Source: Clostridia bacterium (GTDB taxonomy: Bacteria; Bacillota; Clostridia; UBA1212; UBA1255). From it: a DNA stretch of 44,509 nucleotides. The translations under genes were made by a program, and so were the position numbers. Location: NCBI GenBank assembly GCA_016287565.1, contig JAEFAM010000014.1, positions 1 to 44,509 on the forward strand. The letters run 5' to 3'. Below, piece after piece: positions 26,015 through 34,784 of this stretch (position 1 is its first letter; every line of letters begins with the position of its first letter). Below the pieces are notes generated by a model. It saw only the letters and a program-made list of their open reading frames with translations. It did no database searches and was not told the origin of the DNA.

Positions 26015-26200
26015 ATGAAACAAGTACTAAAAGATCGGGCAGGCCACAAGCTTGGAGAGATCAGAGACGAAGGAAATCGCCAGGTCATTTATGACAGGAC
26101 CGGTCATAAGCTAGGTTATTTCGACGGCAAGGCTACTTTTGACCGAACGGGGCATAAGATCGGCCAGGGCAATTTGCTCACTACGCTGTTGCCCAAATGA
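26015..26200 (+). CDS. small beta-flower-like repeat protein
   Basis: This 61-residue protein is built from repeats of one short motif: DRAGHKLGEI, DRTGHKLGYF and DRTGHKIGQG, with a looser fourth copy between the first two. The pattern matches the short-hairpin repeats of the recently named beta-flower fold, whose biochemical role is not established as far as I know. No signal peptide or membrane segment is present. I take ATG 26015 because AAGGAG lies seven bases upstream. The ATG at 26009 is too close to it. A hairpin separates it from the next gene. Confidence 0.7.
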   Translation: MKQVLKDRAGHKLGEIRDEGNRQVIYDRTGHKLGYFDGKATFDRTGHKIGQGNLLTTLLPK

Positions 26201-26225
26201 TTACATCGCATAATTCAAACTAAAC

Positions 26226-26246
26226 GGGGAGCATTCTCTGCTCCCC
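26226..26246 (+). other. hairpin after the beta-flower-like gene
   Basis: GGGGAGCA-TTCTC-TGCTCCCC is a perfect 8-base stem with no T-run, 22 bases before the next ATG. It could stabilise the upstream message or act as a weak attenuator. Confidence 0.55.
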
Positions 26247-26268
26247 CTGGTAGACAAAGGCGACAAAA

Positions 26269-26685
26269 ATGGATATTTACGCAATGATGAAACGAATAAC
26301 AAGCCGTGAGACTGATCCAAGTTATCCATCTCCGGAGCGGCAACTGTTATTTCGGCTTGAAGATCTGATTGATCGATACAACGAGATAATTAGAGCAATG
26401 GATCTGTCTCCTAATAATGACTATGAGGACGATTATATCTGTTACGAAGAACTGATCTGCTTTTCCCCTCCTGAAGAAATGAAATCAATTTATTTGATTG
26501 AAAAAGCAATCAAGAGAGCAAAAATGGATTTGCGGGAGATATATGGCATTGATCCCGATTTCGAACCAGAAGGAATCGAAGAAGTATGTGAAAAAGAATG
26601 TGGTAATGCATCATTTAATCCATGCGTTGTCGAACAATTGCTTATATTCGACTGTGATGCATTTTGCACAATCGCAAGAAAATAA
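26269..26685 (+). CDS. hypothetical acidic protein
   Basis: This 138-residue protein is rich in Asp and Glu and predicted largely helical, with no signal peptide or membrane helix. Cysteines cluster toward the C-terminus (CEKEC, NPCVVE, FDCDAFC). I recognise no family. It starts with ATG after AAGGCGA, between the beta-flower-like gene and an AAA+ ATPase gene on the same strand, so the three may be co-transcribed. Base composition is AT-richer than the region to the left. Confidence 0.6.
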   Translation: MDIYAMMKRITSRETDPSYPSPERQLLFRLEDLIDRYNEIIRAMDLSPNNDYEDDYICYEELICFSPPEEMKSIYLIEKAIKRAKMDLREIYGIDPDFEPEGIEEVCEKECGNASFNPCVVEQLLIFDCDAFCTIARK

Positions 26686-26718
26686 CAATGAGTTTTCAAT
26701 AGAACAGGAGAAAGAACT

Positions 26719-27240
26719 ATGAACACTTTTGACAGAATTATCGGTTATGAAAGAGAAAAGAAAGAACTTGGTCGTATATGCGACATGTTGATCAATGAAG
26801 AAAAGTATAAAAAGTTAGGCGTGAACATTCCCAACGCTTTACTTATCCATGGTGACCCCGGACTTGGTAAAACACTAATGGCAAAGACGTTAGCGGAAAG
26901 CAGCGGAAGGGTTGTGTATTCTTGCCCAAAAACAAAACCGGACGGATCATTTGTTGATAACATAAAGGAAACGTTCGAGAAAGCATCTAAAAATGCACCA
27001 TCCATTGTTTTTTTAGATGATATGGATAAATTTGCCGAGGACAATAAGAGTTCCGATTCAAATAAAGAAGAATTTGTTGTCATACAAGCGTGTCTTGAAG
27101 AAGTAAAAGACAAAAACGTGTTTGTGATAGCAACTGCAAATAACATAGATAATCTTCCGGAATCACTAGTCAGAGCAGGGAGATTTGGGAGACAGATTTA
27201 TGTGTCATTTCCTACAATAAACGAATCAAATCAATTTTGA
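26719..27240 (+). pseudogene. AAA+ ATPase, truncated after the Arg-finger region
   Basis: The 173 residues match the start of an FtsH/CDC48-like AAA+ module: Walker A GDPGLGKT, Walker B SIVFLDDMDK, sensor 1 FVIATANN and Arg-finger region AGRFGR. The protein then stops after SFPTINESNQF. The small helical lid and any downstream protease domain are missing. The stop overlaps the TTG start of the next gene. The ribosome binding site GGAGAAAG is good, so a short product is probably made. The likely history is a deletion or recombination joining the 5' part of an ATPase gene to the 5' end of the secreted-protein gene. A naturally short ATPase is a less likely alternative. Confidence 0.75.
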
Positions 27241-29930
27241 TTGCGGCAGTGATCGTTTTCACTCTTGCTGCTCCTGTTCATACAGCGGCAGATATTGCCT
27301 TGCCTGTTGATGAATCGGTTGGACAGTATGAAACGATCACCGATGTATATGGAGAATCTCAGCTGACGTCTGTTGCGGACGAATGCAGAATTTTGGAATA
27401 TGTTGATGAAAAAGATTTTTTGTCAAACGATTTCAAACGTCGCGTTGAAGCGGAAGAGAGCCTGAATACATATGTTTTTGAACGCGAGGATGGAACAAGA
27501 AGGCTGTATTTGCTGGGTGAAGACGTTAAATTTGAAGCAGAAGACGGAACCATTCTCGAGAAAGATATTACGCTTATTAAAACGGACGAAGGCTACTCGA
27601 CTATGCGGAATAACGTTGGAATATTAATATCCGACAGTTTTTCTAACGGTGTACAGATAGTTTTCGGAGACAATAAGTTATCAATATTGCCCGTGGATAC
27701 GAACGTCAGTTATTCCGCGGTTATACGCGATAACACGATCGTTTATTATGATGTTTATGGAGAGGGTACGGAACTTGATTTTACCCCAACCCTGTCAGGA
27801 GTAAAGCAAAACATCGTTCTGAATTCTTACGAGGGAATAAATGAGTTCGAATATATTGTTTTCTCAGAAACACTTTCTCCGTTTTCTGACGAGAATAGAG
27901 TATATTTAGCCGTGAACGAGGATTCTGATTACAGATTTGAGCTTGGTTCGATCTACATTTACGATGCTGCAGGCCGTTTTACTTCCGGCGACATTGATGT
28001 AATTGAAATCGATGATGACAACTGGCTTATAACTATAGTTGCTCCGACAGAGTTCCTTGAATCAGAAAAAACTATATACCCGGTAACAGTTGATCCAACG
28101 ATTCAAGTAAAGGCATCTGATTCAGTTGCGTATATTGAGGACACGACGATTTACAGCGGAAAGCCAAATCTGAATACGGGAACATGGTTGTATAATCATA
28201 CCGGATTGATTTCGGACGGATATGATACCGGACGTATGCTTGTCAGAATTCCTGGTTTATATAGTTTAAATCCGACATTTTTATCGTTGTATGCAGAACA
28301 AATTGATAATGCTTCTTTTAGTATTTACGAAGCGTCAGGATCTGCAGGTCAGCGTGTTGATTTGTACTATTATAACGGAACCGCTTGGAGCGAAACGACT
28401 GCGACGTGGAATAACACAAGTCCAAACGGATATGGGTACCTGTTCGATACAAAATATCCAAGTAACGGTTTAAAAACCACATTCGATATTACGAACCTGG
28501 TCAAAGGATGGCGAAACGGCACATATACGGCTTCGCAGGGTTTTATGCTTAAGAATTACGATGAGTCTGACGGAAACAAGTATAAGGCTTTTGACGCTTC
28601 AGAAAGCACGACAACGTCGCGCAGACCCTATGTTACCGTTGACTATTCTCCGATTATTTCTATCGGCGAAAATGTTATTAGAATTAATGAGGGAGACACG
28701 TATACCCCTACGGTGACTACGCTTTCATCTGGTCCTGTTTATTGGATGAGTAGTAACACTTCAGTTGCGACGGTGAGCAGCACCGGCGAGATTACTGCAC
28801 TAAAAGCAAGCACATCGTCAGTGGGCATTACCGCTTATACGCTTTTTAATGGGAATCTATATCTCGCCGGGTGTACTGTCTATGTCACGATTCCCGACGG
28901 TACTTATTTTATCAAGAATAAAGGTACAGAACGCTATGCGGATGCAACGGGTTATTCAGTTGGAGACGAAGTGTTGCGTTGGTTTTTCCACGGTGCCAGC
29001 AATCAAAGATGGGATATTGAATATATTTCTGGCGGGCTTTACTCAATAAAGAACAAGATGAGTAATCTATATTGGGGCGTTGAATCATTAAATAGCACAA
29101 CAGCCATTACTAGACAGTATTCAACACTTGGAGATTCAACAAAATGGTACATAGCGAAAACCAGTTCCGGCGCATATTGTTTTTACGCTGCGGGGAATTT
29201 GACAAACGGTTATGTTATCGGAGCTGACCCAAACAGTAACAACACAATCGTCAATATGACTTATACAAATGATTCAGATTACAAAGACGAGTGGGTCTTT
29301 GGAGTAATTATTGATACTGTTTTGGAGGGACAAAGATGGGACTATTGGTGCTGGGTAACGTCTGCACGTATGCTAACTAACGCTTATTGCGATGTGCCAG
29401 ATTTAAGAGACCAGCCATCTGCTGTACTACAAGTAAAAGGAAGTGTAGTTGATGCTCCCGGCAATCTTCAAGACGCGATAAAGGCATCTAATTACTACTA
29501 CTCAGGCAATATAAATGCCAATGAATTAAATCTTTGTGATTTATACTCTAGTAGATACAGTGAAAATGCGTTGATTTCATTTCTTGAAGATGGACACCCT
29601 ATTTATATTGCACGTGGCCACTATACATTAACTAATGTAAGGAATGGCGGACACGCAACGCTAATTGTTGGATACATTGTTGTTGAGGAAAGCGGAGTGG
29701 CCAAGAATAGATTTATAATATATGACCCGTGGCCAGAAAATGAACCAGATCCATGGACGTATTATGTTTCCTCTACGGATGGACAGATGATAATTAAATC
29801 ATATGAGTGGATATGTAACGGAAGAAACGGAGACGTTCCAACTGATGGATTAGATGATGGAATTTGGGATAGGGTGATTGTCGTTGAAACGTCTTATTCA
29901 TCATCATGTTTATCCCCTGTTTGGAATTAG
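27237..29930 (+). CDS. secreted DNRLRE/Big2/ricin-lectin protein with papain-like protease domain
   Basis: This protein of about 897 residues has a hydrophobic export signal, then an Rhs-type beta-rich region (30-280, ending near YPVTVDPTIQ). A DNRLRE domain (about 285-470), a Big2 domain (475-550) and a ricin B-type lectin domain (553-690) follow. The C-terminal C39/papain-like cysteine peptidase has Q699, C705 in WDYWCW, H806 in NGGHATLIVGY and D830 in IIYDPW. The layout is that of a surface or polymorphic-toxin-like effector. The start is uncertain. No ATG is available, the TTG at 27237 has no ribosome binding site, and the expected positive N-region (NKRIKS) lies in frame just upstream without a start codon. 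The gene may rely on coupling to the ATPase stop, or be crippled. Confidence 0.78.
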   Translation: MIAAVIVFTLAAPVHTAADIALPVDESVGQYETITDVYGESQLTSVADECRILEYVDEKDFLSNDFKRRVEAEESLNTYVFEREDGTRRLYLLGEDVKFEAEDGTILEKDITLIKTDEGYSTMRNNVGILISDSFSNGVQIVFGDNKLSILPVDTNVSYSAVIRDNTIVYYDVYGEGTELDFTPTLSGVKQNIVLNSYEGINEFEYIVFSETLSPFSDENRVYLAVNEDSDYRFELGSIYIYDAAGRFTSGDIDVIEIDDDNWLITIVAPTEFLESEKTIYPVTVDPTIQVKASDSVAYIEDTTIYSGKPNLNTGTWLYNHTGLISDGYDTGRMLVRIPGLYSLNPTFLSLYAEQIDNASFSIYEASGSAGQRVDLYYYNGTAWSETTATWNNTSPNGYGYLFDTKYPSNGLKTTFDITNLVKGWRNGTYTASQGFMLKNYDESDGNKYKAFDASESTTTSRRPYVTVDYSPIISIGENVIRINEGDTYTPTVTTLSSGPVYWMSSNTSVATVSSTGEITALKASTSSVGITAYTLFNGNLYLAGCTVYVTIPDGTYFIKNKGTERYADATGYSVGDEVLRWFFHGASNQRWDIEYISGGLYSIKNKMSNLYWGVESLNSTTAITRQYSTLGDSTKWYIAKTSSGAYCFYAAGNLTNGYVIGADPNSNNTIVNMTYTNDSDYKDEWVFGVIIDTVLEGQRWDYWCWVTSARMLTNAYCDVPDLRDQPSAVLQVKGSVVDAPGNLQDAIKASNYYYSGNINANELNLCDLYSSRYSENALISFLEDGHPIYIARGHYTLTNVRNGGHATLIVGYIVVEESGVAKNRFIIYDPWPENEPDPWTYYVSSTDGQMIIKSYEWICNGRNGDVPTDGLDDGIWDRVIVVETSYSSSCLSPVWN

Positions 29931-29956
29931 AAATCACTTTTTTGGAGGTGTATAAA

Positions 29957-30958
29957 ATGAAACGCATTCTTTTTATGCTTTTTTGTGCTTTTGTCGTGTT
30001 GACGGTTTTCAATCTGTCTATTGAAGCAAGTTGTTTCTCTGATGATTCTCTCAATATTTCAGAAGAAATAAGGGCAGAATTAGAGACAATTGATGGCATT
30101 TATTCTTCTGGCAAAGGAATTACAATGAAGGTATTCAATGTAGCAATTCCGTTTGCGTTTGGGCAAGACGAAACGTATAACATTGATGAGATATTAGATG
30201 GTCCTGAAGTATTGGGAGAATACTACATATTTATTTCTGATGAATCTTTATTTGAGGATTATTCTTCGTCGGGCTCTTTGAGCAATCCGGAAGAGGATCC
30301 TATTATAGCAAAAAATAAGCATATCACAGTAGACAGTGCAATTGTAAAATGGAAAAACGAGCTTGTTAAGTCGTCAAATATTAACCTCAACTCAGATATG
30401 CTTTCTCGAGCTATTAACAACAGATGGTTAAAGGGTATTTCCGAAAATATTGAAGTCCAGAGCGTATATTTGCTCTGGGGCGAACCATCTCATTATGGAA
30501 ATGCAATATACTTCAAAACCAGCCTGGGCGATTATGTGTATTATAACAATTATTCCAACCGTCAGTTGGGGCATACTGAATACCTTTTTCCTGCAGATCA
30601 GTTTTATTACTATCAAAAATGCGTTGTCGAAAGAATGCAAGAAATGGGAGATTTGGATGGTTCAATAGAATATTCAAACCTTTTTGATATTACTGTATTT
30701 GTCATTAGTGATATTAATCTACGTAATTTGTGTCCAAACGAAATTGATATGAATCCAGAAAATCAGGATATATCGCTAGTGAAGCCCATACAAGTTGACG
30801 CTTCCCTTGAGTTGGACTCGCCTCCAAACAATTTTAAAAATATGGCTATTATTTCAGGAATTGTTATTGGTCCGGTGATTGTTATTGCTGCTGTTTTTCT
30901 AGTTGTTTACAATAAAAAACGGGTAAAAATGTTAAACGAGACGCCGACAAAACCTTGA
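29957..30958 (+). CDS. type I membrane protein of unknown function
   Basis: This 333-residue protein has an N-terminal signal (MKRILFMLFCAFVVLTVF) and one C-terminal membrane helix (IISGIVIGPVIVIAAVFLVVY) followed by NKKRVK. Most of the chain is therefore outside the cell. The outside domain is acidic with a few aromatic clusters, and I recognise no family. The ATG at 29957 has GGAGG nine bases upstream, 26 bases after the protease gene stop. It may be an accessory or protective partner of the secreted protease, by position only. Confidence 0.65.
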   Translation: MKRILFMLFCAFVVLTVFNLSIEASCFSDDSLNISEEIRAELETIDGIYSSGKGITMKVFNVAIPFAFGQDETYNIDEILDGPEVLGEYYIFISDESLFEDYSSSGSLSNPEEDPIIAKNKHITVDSAIVKWKNELVKSSNINLNSDMLSRAINNRWLKGISENIEVQSVYLLWGEPSHYGNAIYFKTSLGDYVYYNNYSNRQLGHTEYLFPADQFYYYQKCVVERMQEMGDLDGSIEYSNLFDITVFVISDINLRNLCPNEIDMNPENQDISLVKPIQVDASLELDSPPNNFKNMAIISGIVIGPVIVIAAVFLVVYNKKRVKMLNETPTKP

Positions 30959-31132
30959 TTTTAAGCATTTGGAGTTTGGTGGAAAAGTATCAGTGGGTTT
31001 GAAAGCTCGTTGTTGTATAGAAACCTATTAGTCTAACCCTACGCAGAATGGGCAGTACTATACCAACTTGATTTCTATCAACAATCCTAATCCTTCAAGT
31101 TAAACAAAAACACTATAAGAATGGAGGTAACT

Positions 31133-31618
31133 ATGAAAAAAGTATTAATAACAGTATCACTTGCAGGGGTTTTAATTTTATGCTCTGTTGTTTTGGCTTT
31201 TGCGGCATATAATCATTCTGCTCCGCCAACAAGTCCCTTTGATTGGGATTTTACTACAAGCCATGAATATACAATCGCCGCAAAAATTGATTGCATTTAC
31301 ACAAAGGGAACGAATGGTTTTCTCGGTATAGGTAAAAAGAACTCATCTGCCACAGTGAAAGTCAAGGCGTTTGACTATTATTGGAGCTACGGTGCGGTAG
31401 GCATTCAGGATGCGGATGGATCATATTTTTACAATCCTGGTCCCTCAATTCAATCAGGAACTGAATATGTCAAGCAACAGTTTGGCTCTACTACCAGCGC
31501 AGCACGATTTGTGAGATATGAAGGCGAAACATATCAAATGAACGGAAATGTCATTATTAATGATGACTATTATTTCTATAATTCTCAGGACTGCGTAACC
31601 GTACATACGACAAGCTGA
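31133..31618 (+). CDS. small secreted protein preceding an ABC exporter
   Basis: This 161-residue protein has a signal peptide (MKKVLITVSLAGVLILCSVVLAFA). The mature part of about 137 residues is beta-rich and Tyr/Ser/Thr-rich, with two cysteines (IDCIYT and QDCVTV). It has GGAGG five bases before ATG and ends five bases before the first permease gene. The arrangement of small secreted protein, FtsX-like permeases and ATPase resembles lactococcin-972-type bacteriocin loci, but I do not recognise that family in the sequence itself. It is AT-richer than the transporter genes that follow. Confidence 0.6.
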   Translation: MKKVLITVSLAGVLILCSVVLAFAAYNHSAPPTSPFDWDFTTSHEYTIAAKIDCIYTKGTNGFLGIGKKNSSATVKVKAFDYYWSYGAVGIQDADGSYFYNPGPSIQSGTEYVKQQFGSTTSAARFVRYEGETYQMNGNVIINDDYYFYNSQDCVTVHTTS

Positions 31619-31623
31619 CAGTA

Positions 31624-32706
31624 ATGAAAGATATCGGTTTGGTGTTCAAAATAATAATTGATTTCATCAGGGGCAAAAAGCTCATTGCCATCGTATTCAT
31701 AACGGCGGCGCTGCTGTTCGGCGTGAGCTTTTTGTCCGTGCTCGGCGGCTTCGTGTCGTATTTTTCGGAGGTCAACAGCGTTGACGACAGCCCGTGCCGC
31801 CACGTGATCCAGCTCAGAAACGAACAATCCGCGGCGGAGTCAGACGCATATTGCCAAAACCGGTTTTTCAAAAACAAGCGGTATACCGAGCTGAATTCGA
31901 CGGTTTCCGCGCCGGACGGCACCAGATACTATGTCACCACGTTCTATGGCAATTCGGACAGTCTGCTTTATTACGTCTGCCGGGACGGAAGACTGGCGTT
32001 CACCAAAACCGAGCAGAGCGGCGCGGAGCCGGCGGTGTTCGTATCCAGCGATCTGAGCCCCGTTGCCGGCGAAAAGATACGGCTGCCTTTCTGGAATACG
32101 GAGTTTACCGTCGTGGGCGTCATTGACGACCCGATGGGCAAACTGATCGTTGTCCCACGCGTGTGGTTTGAAAAAGCCGATCTTAAAGCATACAGGATGA
32201 CTTTCTACACCACCCGCAAATTGTCCGTTTTCGAAGAGAAAAAACTGCAATACGATCTGTGCGGCGACGGCAACGCCCGATTGACCGGTGGTATTACCTA
32301 CGAGGAGGCCGCGCACAACAACTCGGTGGATCTGATCGGCTGCTCCATCCTGGCGGTGATCGTGCTGATGCTCGGCTTTTACCTGTTCAATTACACCTCC
32401 GAGAAGAACCGGTACACCTACAGTCTGCTGGGCATTCTGGGCTCCGGCAAGGCCAACACGCTTTTCATCCTGATGCTGGAGCGGATCATTTCGACGTTCC
32501 TGGTGATGACGGTGTCCGCGGTCATTCACTTTTTCATTCGGGATCCCCTGCACGGTTTTCTGCTGATCCCCAGGTGCCGGATGGGTCTTAAAGAGTACGC
32601 GGTCGCCGTAGGGATAGTCGTGCTGGCGGCAGTGTTCTCCTCTATCCCGTTTGCTGTGTACTACATCAAAAATTCATATACGACGGTGGTGAAGCATTAT
32701 GAGTAA
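31624..32706 (+). CDS. FtsX/MacB-like ABC transporter permease
   Basis: This 360-residue permease has one N-terminal membrane helix (about 20-42), an outside domain (about 45-230) and three C-terminal helices (about 240-262, 285-305 and 325-347), the FtsX/MacB layout. It overlaps the next permease by eight bases, so the two probably form a heterodimer. The substrate is unknown. Base composition rises to GC-rich at this gene. Confidence 0.75.
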   Translation: MKDIGLVFKIIIDFIRGKKLIAIVFITAALLFGVSFLSVLGGFVSYFSEVNSVDDSPCRHVIQLRNEQSAAESDAYCQNRFFKNKRYTELNSTVSAPDGTRYYVTTFYGNSDSLLYYVCRDGRLAFTKTEQSGAEPAVFVSSDLSPVAGEKIRLPFWNTEFTVVGVIDDPMGKLIVVPRVWFEKADLKAYRMTFYTTRKLSVFEEKKLQYDLCGDGNARLTGGITYEEAAHNNSVDLIGCSILAVIVLMLGFYLFNYTSEKNRYTYSLLGILGSGKANTLFILMLERIISTFLVMTVSAVIHFFIRDPLHGFLLIPRCRMGLKEYAVAVGIVVLAAVFSSIPFAVYYIKNSYTTVVKHYE

Positions 32707-33877
32707 GCTTCATCTTATACTGAAATTAATACGGCAACTGAGATCGAAAGCGATTCTGCTGATGCTGATAACCGCCATAGCCGAGTTCGCGGTGATATAC
32801 GTTGCCGGACTGTACCGGCTGCCGCGGCTGTATCAGGACAAGCTGGACGAGCTTTCAAGATCCGGCGAATTCATTTATTTCGATACGCTGGGACAAAAGA
32901 CAGATATCGAATCTGCGGTCTCCGCCATGCCGGGCGTCAAAGAGATCGCATATACGGCATACGTGGGCAATCTCGTTTCCGGCGGCAGCACGTATTATCT
33001 TAAGGCGGTGTCATCGAAGATCTGCTTTGCCGGATCAAAATGCAGCCCTATTAAGGACACCGATTTGACTCTGCCTCAGCTCATCTGCGCGCGGTCCGCT
33101 TTCAGCGATCCGGTGCGTGGCGGTCTGGTCAACGCGGAGCTGGTCATCGGCAGCGACGCACAGAGCGCGGTGTTCAGGATCTGCGGCGTTGTCCCCGATG
33201 ACACGCCGGTCATGAACTTTCAGACGGGATCCAACGCGGTCTCGGCGTACAACATGTTCTCGCCCTGCGGCAATGATGTTTACGTCTATCTGGATGATCC
33301 CCTTAAAAACTTTTTGCACGACGTGTTCGGCACCGACGACAGTATCTTATACCCGTCCAACGGCGTAATACTGTTTGAAAAAGGCGCGGATCCGGAGGCG
33401 CGCACAGCGGTGGTCAATACTCTGCTGGACCGCGATATCAGCATTCAGTCCCGGGATGAGATCGAGGCGCGAACGCGGGCAGTCTCGAAAAACAGTATTG
33501 ACACCTATTCCGCGATTCCCCTGCTGATCATGGCGTTGTCGCTGGCGTCGAGCATCGCGCTGATAGTGATGTCCATCGACAGCGAAGCCAAAACCATTGC
33601 CCTCACCGAACTGATCGGCTGCTCGCGAAAGCAAGGCGCCGCGCTGCTGATAAGCGCGTTCGGCGTTGTCCTCGTGCCGGGTGTGATCGTCAATTCTGTT
33701 GTACTGCTCGCTGCAATTCTCGGCGGAAAGCAGCTATGGGGCAACATCTGGCTCACCTGGGGCAGCTTCGGACAGCTGGCGGCAACGGTCCTGGTATTCC
33801 TGATTATTATCGCGGCAGTTTCGCTGCTTATGATGCGCGGGCGGTCGTACACGCAGCGCAAGATAGAGGAGATGTGA
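32699..33877 (+). CDS. FtsX/MacB-like ABC transporter permease
   Basis: This 392-residue permease has an N-terminal helix (about 15-40), an outside domain to about 265, and three C-terminal helices around IPLLIMALSLASSIALIVM, the following VVLVPGVIV segment, and LAATVLVFLIIIAAVSLLM. It has the same layout as its upstream partner but little direct similarity by eye. It is followed after two bases by the ATPase gene, which has GAGGAG within the permease end as ribosome binding site. Confidence 0.78.
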   Translation: MSKLHLILKLIRQLRSKAILLMLITAIAEFAVIYVAGLYRLPRLYQDKLDELSRSGEFIYFDTLGQKTDIESAVSAMPGVKEIAYTAYVGNLVSGGSTYYLKAVSSKICFAGSKCSPIKDTDLTLPQLICARSAFSDPVRGGLVNAELVIGSDAQSAVFRICGVVPDDTPVMNFQTGSNAVSAYNMFSPCGNDVYVYLDDPLKNFLHDVFGTDDSILYPSNGVILFEKGADPEARTAVVNTLLDRDISIQSRDEIEARTRAVSKNSIDTYSAIPLLIMALSLASSIALIVMSIDSEAKTIALTELIGCSRKQGAALLISAFGVVLVPGVIVNSVVLLAAILGGKQLWGNIWLTWGSFGQLAATVLVFLIIIAAVSLLMMRGRSYTQRKIEEM

Positions 33878-33879
33878 AA

Positions 33880-34581
33880 ATGGCGGTCGTAGTCCTTAAA
33901 AACATATGCAAGACCTTCGTTTTAAAAGATATGTCGGTGAAGGCGCTGGACAACGTCGATCTGTCGGTGGAAGCGGGCGAAATGCTGGCCATAACCGGCG
34001 CTTCGGGCTCGGGCAAAACGACGCTGCTCAATATAGTGGGGCTTTTGGACAACCAGGACAGCGGCGAACTGGAGTTGTTCGGTGAGCCGATCGACTTTAC
34101 CCGGGATTCCGTGAACGCCCGGATCCGGAACACGCGCATCGGTTTCGTGTTTCAGGATTATTCCCTGATGGCCAATGAAAACGCCATTTTCAACGTGATG
34201 CTGCCGCTGTATTTCACGAAAATGTCCCTGGGCAAAATGAGGAAAGCGGCACTGGCGGCGCTGGACAAGGTCGGGTTCCCGCGGTCTCACGTGAAAAACA
34301 AGGTCAAATTCCTGTCCGGCGGTCAAAAACAGCGCGTGGCGATCGCGCGGGCGCTGGTCAACGATCCGGACCTGATCCTGGCGGACGAACCCACTGGCGC
34401 GCTTGACAGCGACAGTTCAAAGATGGTCATGGAGCTGCTGAAGCAGCTGAATCAGGATGGCAAGACGGTGATCGTCATCACCCACGACCCGCTCGTTGCC
34501 GGTGAATGCAAAAGAGTGGTCAGGCTGGCGGACGGGAGAGTTGCCGATAATATTGAAACCTTTTTTACAGAAACGTTATAA
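33880..34581 (+). CDS. ABC transporter ATP-binding protein (LolD/MacB type)
   Basis: This 233-residue ATPase has Walker A GASGSGKT, Q-loop FVFQDYSLM, signature LSGGQKQR, Walker B LILADEPTGALDS and the switch histidine in VIVITHD. It powers the two FtsX-like permeases encoded just before it. Such transporters act as mechanical exporters or antibiotic-resistance pumps rather than importers. The start ATG at 33880 is supported by GAGGAG. The frame stays open upstream, but that stretch overlaps the permease. Confidence 0.93.
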   Translation: MAVVVLKNICKTFVLKDMSVKALDNVDLSVEAGEMLAITGASGSGKTTLLNIVGLLDNQDSGELELFGEPIDFTRDSVNARIRNTRIGFVFQDYSLMANENAIFNVMLPLYFTKMSLGKMRKAALAALDKVGFPRSHVKNKVKFLSGGQKQRVAIARALVNDPDLILADEPTGALDSDSSKMVMELLKQLNQDGKTVIVITHDPLVAGECKRVVRLADGRVADNIETFFTETL

Positions 34582-34611
34582 ACAGATTTTTTACTGTTTT
34601 ACTGTTGCTTT

Positions 34612-34620
34612 TGGTATTAT
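34612..34620 (+). promoter_or_regulatory. possible extended -10 promoter of the lipoyl/dehydratase operon
   Basis: TGGTATTAT fits TGN-TATNAT, about 165 bases before the GcvH-like start. The -35 region is weak. The rest of 34582-34784 shows no gene and no clear terminator. Confidence 0.35.
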
Positions 34621-34784
34621 TGTAACGAAAACAGACTTTGAGAGTTTATTGCAGTTTAGGCTTCAAATTTAGATTGAATTGACCCTCTCCCGCGTGTTAG
34701 AGGCAGCGATGCACAGCTTGCGGAAAACTTATTTCTACAGCAAAACGGGAGCAACGCATTGTCCGAAACAAGGAGGACGTTCAA

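Noticed and set aside
27150-27260. Programmed frameshift making an ATPase-protease fusion
   Set aside because: No slippery sequence or stimulatory structure is evident, and a fusion would place a cytosolic ATPase ahead of an export signal. Recombination explains the data better.
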